Position numbers and translations under genes: made by a program
Shown: positions 42,088 through 50,874 of the stretch, one piece after another
Position numbering within the stretch: position 1 is the stretch's first letter
Layout of the letters: each line of letters opens with the position of its first letter
The notes under the pieces: generated by a model
The model's input: the letters and a program-made list of their open reading frames with translations, nothing else
The model's database searches: none
What the model was told of the DNA's origin: nothing
Assembly: GCA_900540945.1 (NCBI GenBank)
Contig: UQHQ01000008.1
Location: 1-64,000, forward strand
Length of the DNA: 64,000 bases
Reading direction: 5' to 3'
Source of the DNA: an uncultured Collinsella sp.
Lineage (GTDB): Bacteria; Actinomycetota; Coriobacteriia; Coriobacteriales; Coriobacteriaceae

Positions 42088-42531
42088 ATGGCAAAAGAGG
42101 GAAAGAAGCCGATCGGCAAGATCGTTTTGGGCGTCATCGTGGTGCTCGTTGTTGCCGGCGTCGTGGGTTCTATGGGCGGTAACTCGTCTGATTCGTCTAC
42201 GGGTGATGCAGCAAAGCCTGCCGAACAGACCCAGCAAGTCGAGGAGAAAAAAGAGGCACAAGAACCCTATACGGTTTCGGATGAGGCCGGGGATACGTCT
42301 AATCAGTTCGCGTATAAGATCACTGGCACGTTGACCAATAATACGGATAAAGAGCAAAGCTACATTCAGATTGAGTATGTTCTGTATGACGCAGACGGCA
42401 ATCAGGTGGGAACGGCTCTTGCGAACACCAACCATCTCAAAGCGGGCGGCACCTGGAAGTTCGAAGCGATGAGCACGGTATCTCCCGACCAGGTTGCCAG
42501 CTGGGAACGTTCTGACGTGAGCGGTTTTTAA
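42088..42531 (+). CDS. FxLYD-domain membrane-anchored protein
   Basis: This 147-residue protein has a basic start, one transmembrane helix or uncleaved signal (IVLGVIVVLVVAGVVGSMGG), a Ser/Asp/Glu-rich linker, and a C-terminal FxLYD-type beta-sandwich. In the latter KITGTLTNNTDKEQSYIQIE is followed by VLYDADGNQVGTALANTNHL, the pattern of this extracellular domain. It is probably displayed outside the membrane; the function is unknown. Confidence 0.8.
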   Translation: MAKEGKKPIGKIVLGVIVVLVVAGVVGSMGGNSSDSSTGDAAKPAEQTQQVEEKKEAQEPYTVSDEAGDTSNQFAYKITGTLTNNTDKEQSYIQIEYVLYDADGNQVGTALANTNHLKAGGTWKFEAMSTVSPDQVASWERSDVSGF

Positions 42532-42578
42532 CTAGAATTAAAAACATGGTTACTATGCGAGCTGGGGGGTGAGGCCAT

Positions 42579-43001
42579 ATGCCCGATAAGAAGCTAACCG
42601 AAGAGTTGCTCAACGAGCTGCTCGATGCTCCGAGTATCGAGGGCTATATCAAAGAGCACGACTTTACCGCCCCGTCGCTTTCGGGGTATCTGAAACAGCT
42701 TTTGGAAGAAAAGGGGCTGGAGCGTTCGCGCGTGGTGCGTATGGCCGACCTCAACGAGACGTTTGGCTATCAGATCTTTACCGGTGCGCGGCATCCGAGC
42801 CGCAATAAGGTGCTGCAGATTGCCTTTGCCATGGCGCTGACGCTCAAGGAGACCAACCGCGCCTTGACGGCGGCGGGCGTCAATGTCCTCAACTGCAAGG
42901 ACCGCCGTGACGCCATCATCATTTTCTGTATCGATCGTGGCTGCAGCCTGCAAAAGGTGAACGAGGAGCTGTATCGCTTTGGTGAAGAGACGGTGAGCTA
43001 A
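42579..43001 (+). CDS. HTH-type protein next to a Ser/Thr kinase
   Basis: This 140-residue cytosolic protein contains a Xre-like helix-turn-helix region (LEEKGLERSRVVRMADLNE followed by IFTGARHPSRNKVLQIAFAM) and a C-terminal part (RRDAIIIFCIDRGCSLQKVN) seen in proteins encoded beside bacterial protein kinases. It has an adequate GGGGTGAGG upstream of the ATG. DNA binding is plausible but the domain is degenerate. A hairpin separates it from the kinase gene. Confidence 0.65.
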   Translation: MPDKKLTEELLNELLDAPSIEGYIKEHDFTAPSLSGYLKQLLEEKGLERSRVVRMADLNETFGYQIFTGARHPSRNKVLQIAFAMALTLKETNRALTAAGVNVLNCKDRRDAIIIFCIDRGCSLQKVNEELYRFGEETVS

Positions 43002-43044
43002 CAGCTAGCTGCCGGCGGAAGCGGTGTTCACGATATTTAGAACG

Positions 43045-43082
43045 TGCAGGGCACGGGCGTCATGGGGCGTCCGTGCCCTGCG
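43045..43082 (+). terminator. Hairpin between the HTH gene and the kinase gene
   Basis: GCAGGGCACGG and CCGTGCCCTGC form a long stem, extended inward with one mismatch, and are followed by GTTATT. It terminates or attenuates transcription just upstream of the kinase start, so kinase expression may be lowered relative to the HTH gene. Confidence 0.6.
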
Positions 43083-43087
43083 TTATT

Positions 43088-44470
43088 ATGGACGCTATGG
43101 ATACTCAGAGCCCAACATATTCCGATGATGAGCTGACTGCTGCGCTCGCCGGACACCTGGCGTCACTTGAGCGTGATGACAGTTATCGCGTAGACCGTGT
43201 GCTCAAGCACTCCGACGTCGAGACGACCGAGCTCGTGTACTTTGAGGGCTCCGGCGGAGGATCTCTTGGCCCCTTTGTTCGCAAGCGCATCGACGCGTCG
43301 GCCCAGATTGGCGGGGCGTATGAACGCCTGTTTGCGGCCCAGCATGCTGGGCGACGTTACGAGCACTTGCCTCGGATTGTCGATTGCCGCCGCGTGGGCG
43401 ACGAGCTTTGCGTGGTCATGGAATACATCGAAGGCGAAACGCTCGGGGCCCTGGCGGGGCGTTTGGGTGCGACGCCCGATTATGCTTGTGAGCTGTTTGG
43501 CGCCCTTTGTGATGCAGTTGCGGAGCTCCATGCCGGCTTTGCGTCGGCGGGGGAGATGGCCGCTCCGGTGATCCATCGCGACCTAAAGCCCTCGAATATC
43601 ATCGTGTCGGGCGCAAACTATACGCCCGATACAGGCATGACGTTTTCATCGCTGGTGATTATCGATTTGGGAATCGCTCGCGTGTGGCGCGAGGGAGCCG
43701 ATGCCGATACCGTTAAGTTTGGCACGCGTCCCTATGCGCCGCCCGAGCAGTATGGTTTTGGCCAGACGAGCGTGCGCAGCGATGTCTATGCGCTCGGTGC
43801 CCTGCTGTTCTTTTGTCTGACGGGGGCCGATCCCAAGCCAGGTCGGAACATACGCGAGCAATGCGAGGCACGTGACGTCCCCGCCTCGCTTGCCGATGTT
43901 ATTTGCATGGCGATGGCGCTCGATCCGGACAAGCGCTTTGCAAGCGCGAAGGCGCTAGGGCACGCTGCACGCGCATCGTATGCGTCGTCCGCGCCGAATG
44001 CTGCTTCCTTTCAAGAGCCTCCGGAGCGGCGAGCCGTGTGCCCTGCGCCCGTGCTCCCCACGGATCAGTCTCAGGGTGGATTGCCGTTGGTGCCTGAGCG
44101 CCCGAATTTACTCTCCCGCATTCCCGACACCGTTGGGCGCATTTGGAACGCATTCGTCTATCTTTCGCTACTTGTTTTCTTTGCCGGAAGCCATTTTGCC
44201 GTTTTTCATCCCACGGGCGCCAACCAAAACTACCCGATGTGGTTTCTCGCGATTGAGTATTTTATCTTCGTCGACGGTCTCGTAGTGCTCATCCATTTTG
44301 TGATGCTCGACAAACGCCGCCTTCGCCGGCGGTTTGAGCTACTCGATAGATACCGCGGTAAAAAGCTTGCAAAGCTCTGGCTCAAGGCTATGGGTGTGCT
44401 CTTGTTGGCAATGATTATCATTGTTGCCATTGCAAACGCGACTGGCGTCGTCGATACCTCCGTCGCGTAA
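43088..44470 (+). CDS. Membrane-anchored Ser/Thr protein kinase
   Basis: This protein of about 460 residues carries a eukaryotic-type kinase domain in its first 290 residues: VVMEYIEGETLGALA (hinge), VIHRDLKPSNIIV (catalytic loop), IIDLGIARVW (DLG in place of DFG), FGTRPYAPPEQYG and RSDVYALGALLF. A Pro-rich linker and three C-terminal membrane helices follow (WNAFVYLSLLVFFAGSHF, FLAIEYFIFVDGLVVLIHF, AMGVLLLAMIIIVAIA). No PASTA domains are present. The N-terminal start is uncertain (43088 or 43097); neither has a strong ribosome binding site. Targets unknown. Confidence 0.85.
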   Translation: MDAMDTQSPTYSDDELTAALAGHLASLERDDSYRVDRVLKHSDVETTELVYFEGSGGGSLGPFVRKRIDASAQIGGAYERLFAAQHAGRRYEHLPRIVDCRRVGDELCVVMEYIEGETLGALAGRLGATPDYACELFGALCDAVAELHAGFASAGEMAAPVIHRDLKPSNIIVSGANYTPDTGMTFSSLVIIDLGIARVWREGADADTVKFGTRPYAPPEQYGFGQTSVRSDVYALGALLFFCLTGADPKPGRNIREQCEARDVPASLADVICMAMALDPDKRFASAKALGHAARASYASSAPNAASFQEPPERRAVCPAPVLPTDQSQGGLPLVPERPNLLSRIPDTVGRIWNAFVYLSLLVFFAGSHFAVFHPTGANQNYPMWFLAIEYFIFVDGLVVLIHFVMLDKRRLRRRFELLDRYRGKKLAKLWLKAMGVLLLAMIIIVAIANATGVVDTSVA

Positions 44471-44475
44471 AAGAA

Positions 44476-44499
44476 AAAGGGCCCCAATTGGGGCCCTTT
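44476..44499. terminator. Bidirectional terminator between convergent genes
   Basis: A perfect 24-bp palindrome with AAAGGGCCCC and GGGGCCCTTT arms ends both the kinase (plus) and the secreted hydrolase (minus, where TTTTTC follows). Confidence 0.85.
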
Positions 44500-44509
44500 G
44501 ACGTTGATC

Positions 44510-45643
44510 TTAGATGCGGTTCATCTGGGTTGCAACCTTGTTGTACCAGTCCTGCCACGTGGGCGGGCAGTACTTTTTGGCGGCTGCCGGGGTAAGCGTG
44601 GAGCCATAGTTGGCGCCCAGGTAGGCAACGTGGGCAGAGACGCCCTCGCTCCAGCTACCAAAGCTCCGCCAGCCGCCGCCGCGGGCGCTCCAGCCCCAGG
44701 CGTTATAGGAGCCGGCACAATAGAGGCCCTTGCTGCTCTCGATGCAGGCGATGGCGGGAGACCAGCGAGGGTCAACACCGGTGTTCCAGGCTGCCACGGC
44801 AAAGTTGTAACCCTGGCCTGCCATGGGGGAGCCGGCGAGGTAGTTGTCGATGCGACTCGTCCACTCGTTGATAAACGAGTCGTAATCGGAGTTGCCGGTA
44901 TTGGAGTTGTTCACCGTGGTGTCGATAGTGGTGTTGGCGTTATTGGCCTGGCTGTTGGAGTTGTTGCCGCTCACGCCCTCGCCCGAGAGCTTCTCGGCGG
45001 CAGCGGCCTTGTCGGCCTCGAGCTTGGCCAGCTCGGCGGCATTCTCCTGCTCGGCCTTTGCCTGGGCTTCGCTGCGAAGCTGCTGGGCCTGTGCCAGTGC
45101 GTCCTCGGCGGTTTTCTGCTCGGTCTCGAGTTGGGACTTGGCCTGCTCGAGCTCGGTCTTGTTCTGCTCGAGTTCGGTCTGCATCTTGTTGAGCTCTTCG
45201 ATCTCGTCGACGCTCGAGCTCGTGATCTGGTTGGTGTACTTGCAGGTGGTGATGAACTCGCCCAGGCTCTGCGCGTTGACCAGGAAGCTCACGATGGGGT
45301 TGGTGCCCTTCTGGTACTTATACAGATCGCGCATGGCGGAGCTCGCCTTGGCCTGTTGATCGGGAAGTTCGGCTTCGATCTTCTCGATGCTTGCCTCGTT
45401 AGTGTCGATTTGCTTCTGCAGATCCTCGAGCTTGGTGCGAGCTTCGTTGTAGGCACTCGTGGCGGTTTCGATTTTCTGCTGGGCAGCGGAAAGCTGATCC
45501 TGCGTTGCCTGCGAGGCGGCATAGGCTGCGACGGGGGAGAGCATCGGCGCGGCCGTCAGTGTAACGGCAAGCGCGGCGCTCGTGATGATACGAGCCGGCT
45601 TCGACGCGATGAGCGCTGCGGTGCGATGGTTCGAATGCTGCAT
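44510..45643 (-). CDS. Secreted coiled-coil peptidoglycan hydrolase (lysozyme-like)
   Basis: This 377-residue exported protein has a signal peptide (AALAVTLTAAPMLSPVAAYA) and then about 190 residues of Ala/Glu/Lys/Gln-rich coiled coil, as in PcsB- and RipA-type cell-separation proteins. A Ser/Asn-rich linker follows, then a C-terminal lysozyme/transglycosylase-like domain of about 115 residues. The likely catalytic Glu is in SPAIACIESSKG; NAWGWSARGGGW and FGSWSEGVSAHVAYL are typical of the fold. The coiled coil probably regulates activity at the septum. ATG 45643 has AGAGGG upstream. Confidence 0.8.
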   Translation of the reverse strand: MQHSNHRTAALIASKPARIITSAALAVTLTAAPMLSPVAAYAASQATQDQLSAAQQKIETATSAYNEARTKLEDLQKQIDTNEASIEKIEAELPDQQAKASSAMRDLYKYQKGTNPIVSFLVNAQSLGEFITTCKYTNQITSSSVDEIEELNKMQTELEQNKTELEQAKSQLETEQKTAEDALAQAQQLRSEAQAKAEQENAAELAKLEADKAAAAEKLSGEGVSGNNSNSQANNANTTIDTTVNNSNTGNSDYDSFINEWTSRIDNYLAGSPMAGQGYNFAVAAWNTGVDPRWSPAIACIESSKGLYCAGSYNAWGWSARGGGWRSFGSWSEGVSAHVAYLGANYGSTLTPAAAKKYCPPTWQDWYNKVATQMNRI

Positions 45644-45711
45644 CCAGTCCCTCTGCAATCAATCGTAGGTTATAGTTCGAAAGGTATTCTACTACTGCTT
45701 TCGACCTCAAC

Positions 45712-45748
45712 TTGAACCTTAAAGGTTCTAAAGGGTCAAGTTGAACTT
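45712..45748. promoter_or_regulatory. Cluster of palindromes in a divergent promoter region
   Basis: Two perfect 15-bp palindromes, GAACCTTAAAGGTTC (45712-45726) and TCAAGTTGAACTTGA (45734-45748), are 7 bp apart, with further partial dyads around them (CCTCAA and TTGAGG). They lie in the 314-bp gap between the secreted hydrolase (minus) and the ATP-grasp gene (plus), so a regulator may control one or both. The rest of the gap shows no gene. Confidence 0.55.
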
Positions 45749-45957
45749 GAGGTTTTGGCCTTGACCTGCAGTTATAGTGAATTGTTAAGAAACCATAGAG
45801 TTCAACTTTAACGTTACGGAACCCTGCGGGCTCGATCATAAGCGCCTGCTTGCCATAGATATGGTGGAACTTTGGGAAGCGGCAGTTTGGCACGCTAGAA
45901 TAAACCAGTTGCATAAAGACCGCCCATCGTACGGGCAGTTGATGATAGGAAGTTTCC

Positions 45958-47214
45958 ATGGCATTGCAGTTTACAGAGCGCGAGTTTATACCCGTGCTGC
46001 TCGGCGGCGATATCAACGCCTATTCGGTGGCGCGCGCCTTCTACGAGGAGTATCAGGTCAAGAGCCTGGTCTTTGGCAAGTATCAGACGGGTCCTGCATA
46101 CCGCAGCCAGATTATCGACTATACGCCCAATGTGGATATCGACACTATGCCGGTCATGATCGAGACCGTCAACGGCATTGCACAGGCCAATCCCGATAAG
46201 AAGATTATCCTCATGGGCTGCGGCGATAACTACGTCGCGCTTGCCGCACAGGCTCAGGATGCCGGCCAGCTTGCCTCCAACGTCATCGCGCCCTATGCGC
46301 CCTACAGTATGCTCGAGCAGTGCCAGAAGAAGGAGATCTTCTACGAGCTGTGCGAGAAGCACGGTGTACCCTATCCGCACACGTTTACCTTTACCATGGC
46401 GATGCTCAACGCCCAGGGCGAGGCTTCCGCCGAGGTGCTCGACCAGATCGACTTTCCCTTCCCGATGATTCTGAAGCCCTCTGACGGCATCATGTGGTGG
46501 GAGCACGAGTTCGAGGGCCAGAAGAAGGCCTACGAGATTGCCGATCGCGCCGAGCTGGAGCAGGTCATTCGCGATGTGTACGCCAGTGGCTACACCGATG
46601 ACCTCATCTTGCAGGACCGCGTGCCCGGCAACGACGAGTACATGCGCGTGCTTACCAGTTATTCCGACCGCAACGGCAAGGTTCGCATGATGTGCCTGGG
46701 TCACGTGCTGCTCGAGGAGCATCAGCCCCATGGTGTCGGCAACCACGCCTGCATCATCACCGAGCCCAACGACGAGCTCATGGGTGGCGTGCGTAAGCTG
46801 CTTGAGGACCTTAAGTTCACGGGCTTCTCCAACTTCGACGTCAAGTACGACCAACGCGATGGTTCGTTTAAGTTCTTCGACTTCAACACGCGTCAGGGCC
46901 GCAGTAACTACTACGTCACCAACAGCGGCTTTAACGTTGCTAAATACGTGGTGGATGAGTACGTCTATAACCGTCCGTTTGAGCCGGAATTTGTGACGGC
47001 GCAGGACGAGGCGCTGTGGATGGTCGTCCCCATGGGCGTCGTTGACAAGTATGTCAAGGACCCCGAGCTGCGTGCGAAGGCGCATCGTCTGGCCAAGGAG
47101 GGCAAGGCTGCCGATCCTTCGTTTATGAAGGGCGATTTTGTCTTTAACCGCTGGTTGCGCATGTGGCACACCAAGCTGCGTCACTTTAAGCTGTTCAAGA
47201 CGTATTACAAGTAG
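45958..47214 (+). CDS. ATP-grasp ligase, D-aspartate ligase-like
   Basis: This 418-residue ATP-grasp enzyme shows PVLLGGDINAYSVARAFYE (N-terminal domain), PFPMILKPSDGIMWWEHE (ATP-binding Lys), DRVPGNDEYMRVLTSYSD and FNFDV-like metal residues in FSNFDVKYDQ and FFDFNTRQGRSNYYV. It resembles the D-aspartate ligase family, which adds D-Asp to the lysine side chain of the peptidoglycan precursor. The following gene is an Asp/Glu racemase that could supply D-Asp. The ATG at 45958 has GGAAG upstream. Confidence 0.75.
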   Translation: MALQFTEREFIPVLLGGDINAYSVARAFYEEYQVKSLVFGKYQTGPAYRSQIIDYTPNVDIDTMPVMIETVNGIAQANPDKKIILMGCGDNYVALAAQAQDAGQLASNVIAPYAPYSMLEQCQKKEIFYELCEKHGVPYPHTFTFTMAMLNAQGEASAEVLDQIDFPFPMILKPSDGIMWWEHEFEGQKKAYEIADRAELEQVIRDVYASGYTDDLILQDRVPGNDEYMRVLTSYSDRNGKVRMMCLGHVLLEEHQPHGVGNHACIITEPNDELMGGVRKLLEDLKFTGFSNFDVKYDQRDGSFKFFDFNTRQGRSNYYVTNSGFNVAKYVVDEYVYNRPFEPEFVTAQDEALWMVVPMGVVDKYVKDPELRAKAHRLAKEGKAADPSFMKGDFVFNRWLRMWHTKLRHFKLFKTYYK

Positions 47215-47298
47215 ATGAGCGCGGCGCCCGCCCGGTTTGCATCGGACGGGCGCGGGCATGATACGAGCAATTGCATGGGCGTCACCAAGGAGGCGGCG

Positions 47299-48045
47299 AT
47301 GGAAAAGCTGGGAGTTATCGGCGGCATGGGCGCTGAGGCCACGTCGTATTACTACGACCAGGTCGTGCGTCATACGGCTGCTACCTGTGATCAGGAGCAT
47401 ATCGACATGGTGGTTCTTTCCAAGTCGACCATGCCCGACCGTACGCTGGCCATCAAGACCGGCGAGCATGCCGAGCTGCTGGCGACCATGAAGGAGTGCG
47501 CACAGGCGCTCGAGACACTGGGCTGCGCGCACATTGCCATTCCCTGCAACACATCGCACTACTTCTACGACCAGATTCAGTCGTTTACCAAGGTGCCGAT
47601 TATCCACATGCCGCGTGAGTCGGTGCGCTATGCCCTGGCGGGCGCGGTGATGGGGGAGTGCGAGTTCGATCCCAACCTGAGCATGCCGTCCGAGCCGGTG
47701 CGCAAGATCGGCATCATGGGCACTGACGGCACCGTGGGTGCAGGCGTCTATGGGCGCGAGTGCGAGGCCGCGGGCGTCGAGGTCGTCTATCCCAGCGAGA
47801 AGCGCCAGGCCGACGTGATGTCGCTGATTTATGATGACGTGAAGGCCGGACGCGAGCCCGATATGGACAAGTTTGACCGCGTGATGTGGGAGTTCGCCCG
47901 CAGCGGCTGCGACCGCGTCATTCTGGCCTGCACCGAGCTCTCGGTGCTGCAAAAGTACCGGGAGATGCCCGAGATTACCCTTGACGCCATGGACGTCCTG
48001 GTGCGCGAATCCATCATCCGCAGCGGCGCCCCCTACCGCCTGTAG
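47299..48045 (+). CDS. Aspartate/glutamate racemase family protein
   Basis: This 248-residue cofactor-independent racemase has both catalytic cysteines of the family in IAIPCNTSHYFYD and VILACTELSVL. The N-terminus KLGVIGGMGAEATSYYYDQV is typical of aspartate racemases. It lies 84 bp after the ATP-grasp gene, across a GC hairpin (about 47222-47255). The pair most likely makes D-aspartate and attaches it to wall precursors. The start is fixed by AAGGAGG five bases upstream of ATG 47299. Confidence 0.88.
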   Translation: MEKLGVIGGMGAEATSYYYDQVVRHTAATCDQEHIDMVVLSKSTMPDRTLAIKTGEHAELLATMKECAQALETLGCAHIAIPCNTSHYFYDQIQSFTKVPIIHMPRESVRYALAGAVMGECEFDPNLSMPSEPVRKIGIMGTDGTVGAGVYGRECEAAGVEVVYPSEKRQADVMSLIYDDVKAGREPDMDKFDRVMWEFARSGCDRVILACTELSVLQKYREMPEITLDAMDVLVRESIIRSGAPYRL

Positions 48046-48052
48046 CCCTCGA

Positions 48053-48085
48053 CCTGCCAAAAAGGGACAGGTTTATTTTGGTAGG
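48053..48085. repeat. Small inverted repeat with GGGACAGGTT core
   Basis: CCTGCCAAAA and TTTTGGTAGG (one mismatch) flank a core containing GGGACAGGTT, the reverse of the AACCTGTCCC core in the repeat at 27888. It may belong to the same general class of REP-like sequences. Confidence 0.45.
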
Positions 48086-48104
48086 TTTTATCTGGGGGAA
48101 CAGT

Positions 48105-48141
48105 AAGGCCTCGACTCGTTTGGTGCGAGCCGAGGCCTTTT
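48105..48141. terminator. Bidirectional terminator after the racemase gene
   Basis: AAGGCCTCG and CGAGGCCTT arms (48105 and 48131) with an inner CTCG/CGAG extension are followed by TT. It separates the convergent racemase and ECF-T genes. Confidence 0.8.
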
Positions 48142-48169
48142 GAATTTGTCGGTTGCCGGGGGCGATGGG

Positions 48170-48916
48170 TTAAAACAGGAAGCCGAGGACGATGAGGGCA
48201 ATGCTGACAATAAGTATGGCAATGTCCAGGCCCTTGATGGGGTAGCGCTTGTACGAGCTCGCGCGCGTGCGCAGGTAGAAGCCGCGCTGCTCGGCTGCCA
48301 GGGCCGTGGCATCGGTTTTACCCACGCTCGAGATCAGTAGCGGCACGCACAGCGGCAGCATGAGCTTGAGCTTCTTGATGGGGTTCTTGGTGTCATACTC
48401 GATGCCGCGTGCGGTCTGCGCCTCCATGATGGCGTTCATCTCCTGGCCAAACACTGGCACAAAGCGCAGCGCCGTGGTAAAGGTGAAGGCGTAACGATAC
48501 GGAACGTGCAGCACCTCGACGCAGGCGTTGGCAAGGTCGTTGAGCTTGGTCACCATGAGCATCAGAATAAGCGGTAGCGCCACGCCCAGCAGACGCAGAC
48601 AGGCCTTTGTTCCGGTGATGAGGCCTTCATCGGTGACAAAGCTCCACACCACGTTGCCATCGCGCATAAAAGCCAGCTGCAGCACCAGCATGATGAGCGC
48701 GAGTGGAATCAGTAGCTTGAGCAGAGCGAGCAGGCGGTCGACGACGCCGGCGTAGGCTCCCAGCGCGAGCGTGAGTGCCAGAAAGCCCAGCAGTGCCACA
48801 TAGGTGTCGGACAAGAAAATGCCGATGATGATGGCGGCGGCGAGGCCCAGTTTGATGACGGGGTTCAGGCGGTGTAGCAGCGTGTCGCCCGGCATGTAGT
48901 CGATGACGTTAACCAC
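48170..48916 (-). CDS. ECF transporter transmembrane (T) component
   Basis: This 248-residue membrane protein has five or six hydrophobic segments (LGLAAAIIIGIFLSD onward) and the two conserved coupling-helix signatures of ECF T-proteins: EAQTARGIEYD and AAEQRGFYLRTRAS (both with the Ala-x-x-x-Arg-Gly pattern). It couples the ATPases to the S-component. The GTG start at 48916 overlaps the ATPase stop by 8 bp, with GGAG upstream, indicating coupled translation. It is the last gene of the Trp-leader operon. Confidence 0.88.
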   Translation of the reverse strand: MVNVIDYMPGDTLLHRLNPVIKLGLAAAIIIGIFLSDTYVALLGFLALTLALGAYAGVVDRLLALLKLLIPLALIMLVLQLAFMRDGNVVWSFVTDEGLITGTKACLRLLGVALPLILMLMVTKLNDLANACVEVLHVPYRYAFTFTTALRFVPVFGQEMNAIMEAQTARGIEYDTKNPIKKLKLMLPLCVPLLISSVGKTDATALAAEQRGFYLRTRASSYKRYPIKGLDIAILIVSIALIVLGFLF

Positions 48917-50660
48917 GGCGGACCATCTCCTCGGTAATGCGAACGATATCAGTGACCTCACTCACCTGCGTAAAGGCGGGCGAGACGGTGGATGCCAGAC
49001 GGCGCGAGAGTTCGATGACCTGGGGCGGCTCAACGTAGGCACGCTGCATGAGTTCGATGTTCGAGAACAGCTCGTGCGTGCGGCCGCGGTCGAGGATGCG
49101 ACCGTTGGCCATCACCACGATGCGCTCGGCAAAGTCGGAAACGACTTCCATGTCGTGACAGACCATGATGACGGCGCAACCGCGCTCTGCCATGGTGCGC
49201 ACCGTTTCCATCACGGTCATGCACTCGCGGTAGTCCAGGCCGCTCGTGGGTTCGTCGAGCACCACGATCTTGGGCTCGATCACCACAACGGAGGCGAGCG
49301 CCACCATCTGGCGTTGGCCGCGCGACAGTGAGAACGGTGCCTCGTCGGCGGGCAGACCAAAGCGGTCGATGACCAGCTGGGCGCGACGCAGGGCTTCGGC
49401 GCGGTCGATGCCGGCAAGTTCTAGACCAAAGGCGACCTCGTCGAGCACGGTGTCTTTGCAGATTTGGCGGTCGGGGTTCTGGAAAAGCGTTGCCACTTCG
49501 TGTGCGATGCGGCTCGTGGGAACCGATGCCGTGTCCAAGCCCGTAACGCGTACGCTGCCCGATGCGGGCTTGAGCAAACCCGTGAGCAGTTTGGTGAGCG
49601 TGGTTTTGCCGGCTCCGTTTTGGCCGACAATGCCCACGAGCTCGCCGGGGTAGAGCGTCAAGTTGAGGTCGTGGACGGCGGCGCCTCCATGGGGGTAAGA
49701 AAACTCGACATGGTCAAAGGTGAGCACCGGCTCGGCGTCTTTCGCATGCGGGCGCAGCGACGGCGCGTGCGGGGAGCCTGCGGGCGCCTGGGTATCGCTT
49801 GTCACACGGTCGGGGTCGACGATGCCCGCGATCAGTCGTTCTGCCTCGTCGACATCCAGACAGGGCGTGCCGCTTACCAGGCCATCGGCCTCGAGACTGT
49901 TGAAGATGCGCGTGACGCGCGGGCAGTCGACGCCGATGGCGCGAAGCTCGTCGGTGTGCGCGAAGACCTCGTGCGGCTCACCTTGCAGCGCGATCTGGCC
50001 GTGATCGAGCACCAACACACGGTTGCAGTACTCCGAAAGTAAAGCGACCTTTTGCTCAACGACGACGATGGTGATGCCGAGCGCGCGGTTTGCCTCGCGC
50101 AGCGTCTCGAAGATCAAGGTGGAACTGGCGGGATCGAGCGCTGCGGTTGGCTCATCGAGCACTAAGACGCGCGGACGCATGGCGAGGATGGCGGCGATAG
50201 CTACCTTTTGCTTTTGGCCGCCCGAGAGAGTGGCGATCTCGCGGTCGCGCAGGTCGCTGATACCGACGGTCTTAAGCGTCTCGCTCACGCGCTGCTCGAT
50301 CTGATCGTGCGGAACGCCAAAGTTCTCGAGGCCAAAGAGCATTTCGTCCTCAACGACCGAAGCGACCATCTGCGTATCGATGTCCTGCAGTACGCTACCG
50401 ACGACCTGCGATACGTCGGTGAGCGAGACCTCGCAGGTGTCGTGGCCGTCAACTAACACGGAGCCATAAAAGGTGCCGGTGTAGTGGTGAGGCACGGCGC
50501 CCGACAGACAGGCGGCAAGTGTGGACTTACCGGCGCCCGAGGGCCCGATGATGCCGATGAAATCTCCCTTGTTCACGCTGAGCGAAACGTGGCTGAGCGC
50601 CTGCTCGGTTTGCGTGCCATAGGAGAACGAGACATCGTCGACGTTGATGATCGTTTCCAT
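48909..50660 (-). CDS. ECF transporter fused ATPase (A1-A2)
   Basis: This 583-residue protein carries two ATP-binding cassettes in tandem. The first has GIIGPSGAGKSTLA, LSGGQKQKVAIA and VLVLDEPTAALDPAS; the second has GIVGQNGAGKTTLT, the altered signature LSRGQRQMVALA and IVVLDEPTSGLD. Separate or fused A1/A2 ATPases drive ECF vitamin, metal and amino-acid uptake. Gene order S, A1A2, T on one operon indicates a dedicated (group I) transporter. Its substrate is inferred to be tryptophan from the leader at 51596-51664. Confidence 0.9.
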   Translation of the reverse strand: METIINVDDVSFSYGTQTEQALSHVSLSVNKGDFIGIIGPSGAGKSTLAACLSGAVPHHYTGTFYGSVLVDGHDTCEVSLTDVSQVVGSVLQDIDTQMVASVVEDEMLFGLENFGVPHDQIEQRVSETLKTVGISDLRDREIATLSGGQKQKVAIAAILAMRPRVLVLDEPTAALDPASSTLIFETLREANRALGITIVVVEQKVALLSEYCNRVLVLDHGQIALQGEPHEVFAHTDELRAIGVDCPRVTRIFNSLEADGLVSGTPCLDVDEAERLIAGIVDPDRVTSDTQAPAGSPHAPSLRPHAKDAEPVLTFDHVEFSYPHGGAAVHDLNLTLYPGELVGIVGQNGAGKTTLTKLLTGLLKPASGSVRVTGLDTASVPTSRIAHEVATLFQNPDRQICKDTVLDEVAFGLELAGIDRAEALRRAQLVIDRFGLPADEAPFSLSRGQRQMVALASVVVIEPKIVVLDEPTSGLDYRECMTVMETVRTMAERGCAVIMVCHDMEVVSDFAERIVVMANGRILDRGRTHELFSNIELMQRAYVEPPQVIELSRRLASTVSPAFTQVSEVTDIVRITEEMVRRG

Positions 50661-50680
50661 GGGTACCTTTCATAGTCATT

Positions 50681-50720
50681 GGGGACGTTCTTGCATGTCC
50701 AGTCGTTTATAAGAACGTCC
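50681..50720. repeat. Inverted repeat upstream of the ECF ATPase gene
   Basis: GGACGTTCTT at 50683-50692 and AAGAACGTCC at 50711-50720 are perfectly complementary. It lies between the ECF S and ATPase genes in the same gap as the larger dispersed repeat. Confidence 0.55.
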
Positions 50721-50782
50721 TCAAGAGCTCGTTGTTTGGGACAGTTTTTGGCGGTGAAGCACGGAGACGGCTTTACGAGGTG

Positions 50783-50853
50783 CCCCAGGTTGGCGCGAAA
50801 GAGGAACGAAGCGTACTTGGGTACGCGAGCGACGAATGAACGCCAAGATGGGG
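50783..50853. repeat. Dispersed palindromic repeat, copy 2
   Basis: A 71-bp imperfect palindrome (CCCCAGGTTGGCG at the left end, CGCCAAGATGGGG at the right, with GTAC near the centre) differs from the minus strand of 19440-19511 at only about ten positions. It lies inside the ECF operon, 22 bp downstream of the S-component gene, where it may also stabilise or attenuate the transcript. Confidence 0.7.
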
Positions 50854-50874
50854 TGGCTCGCAAAGCCGAACAGG

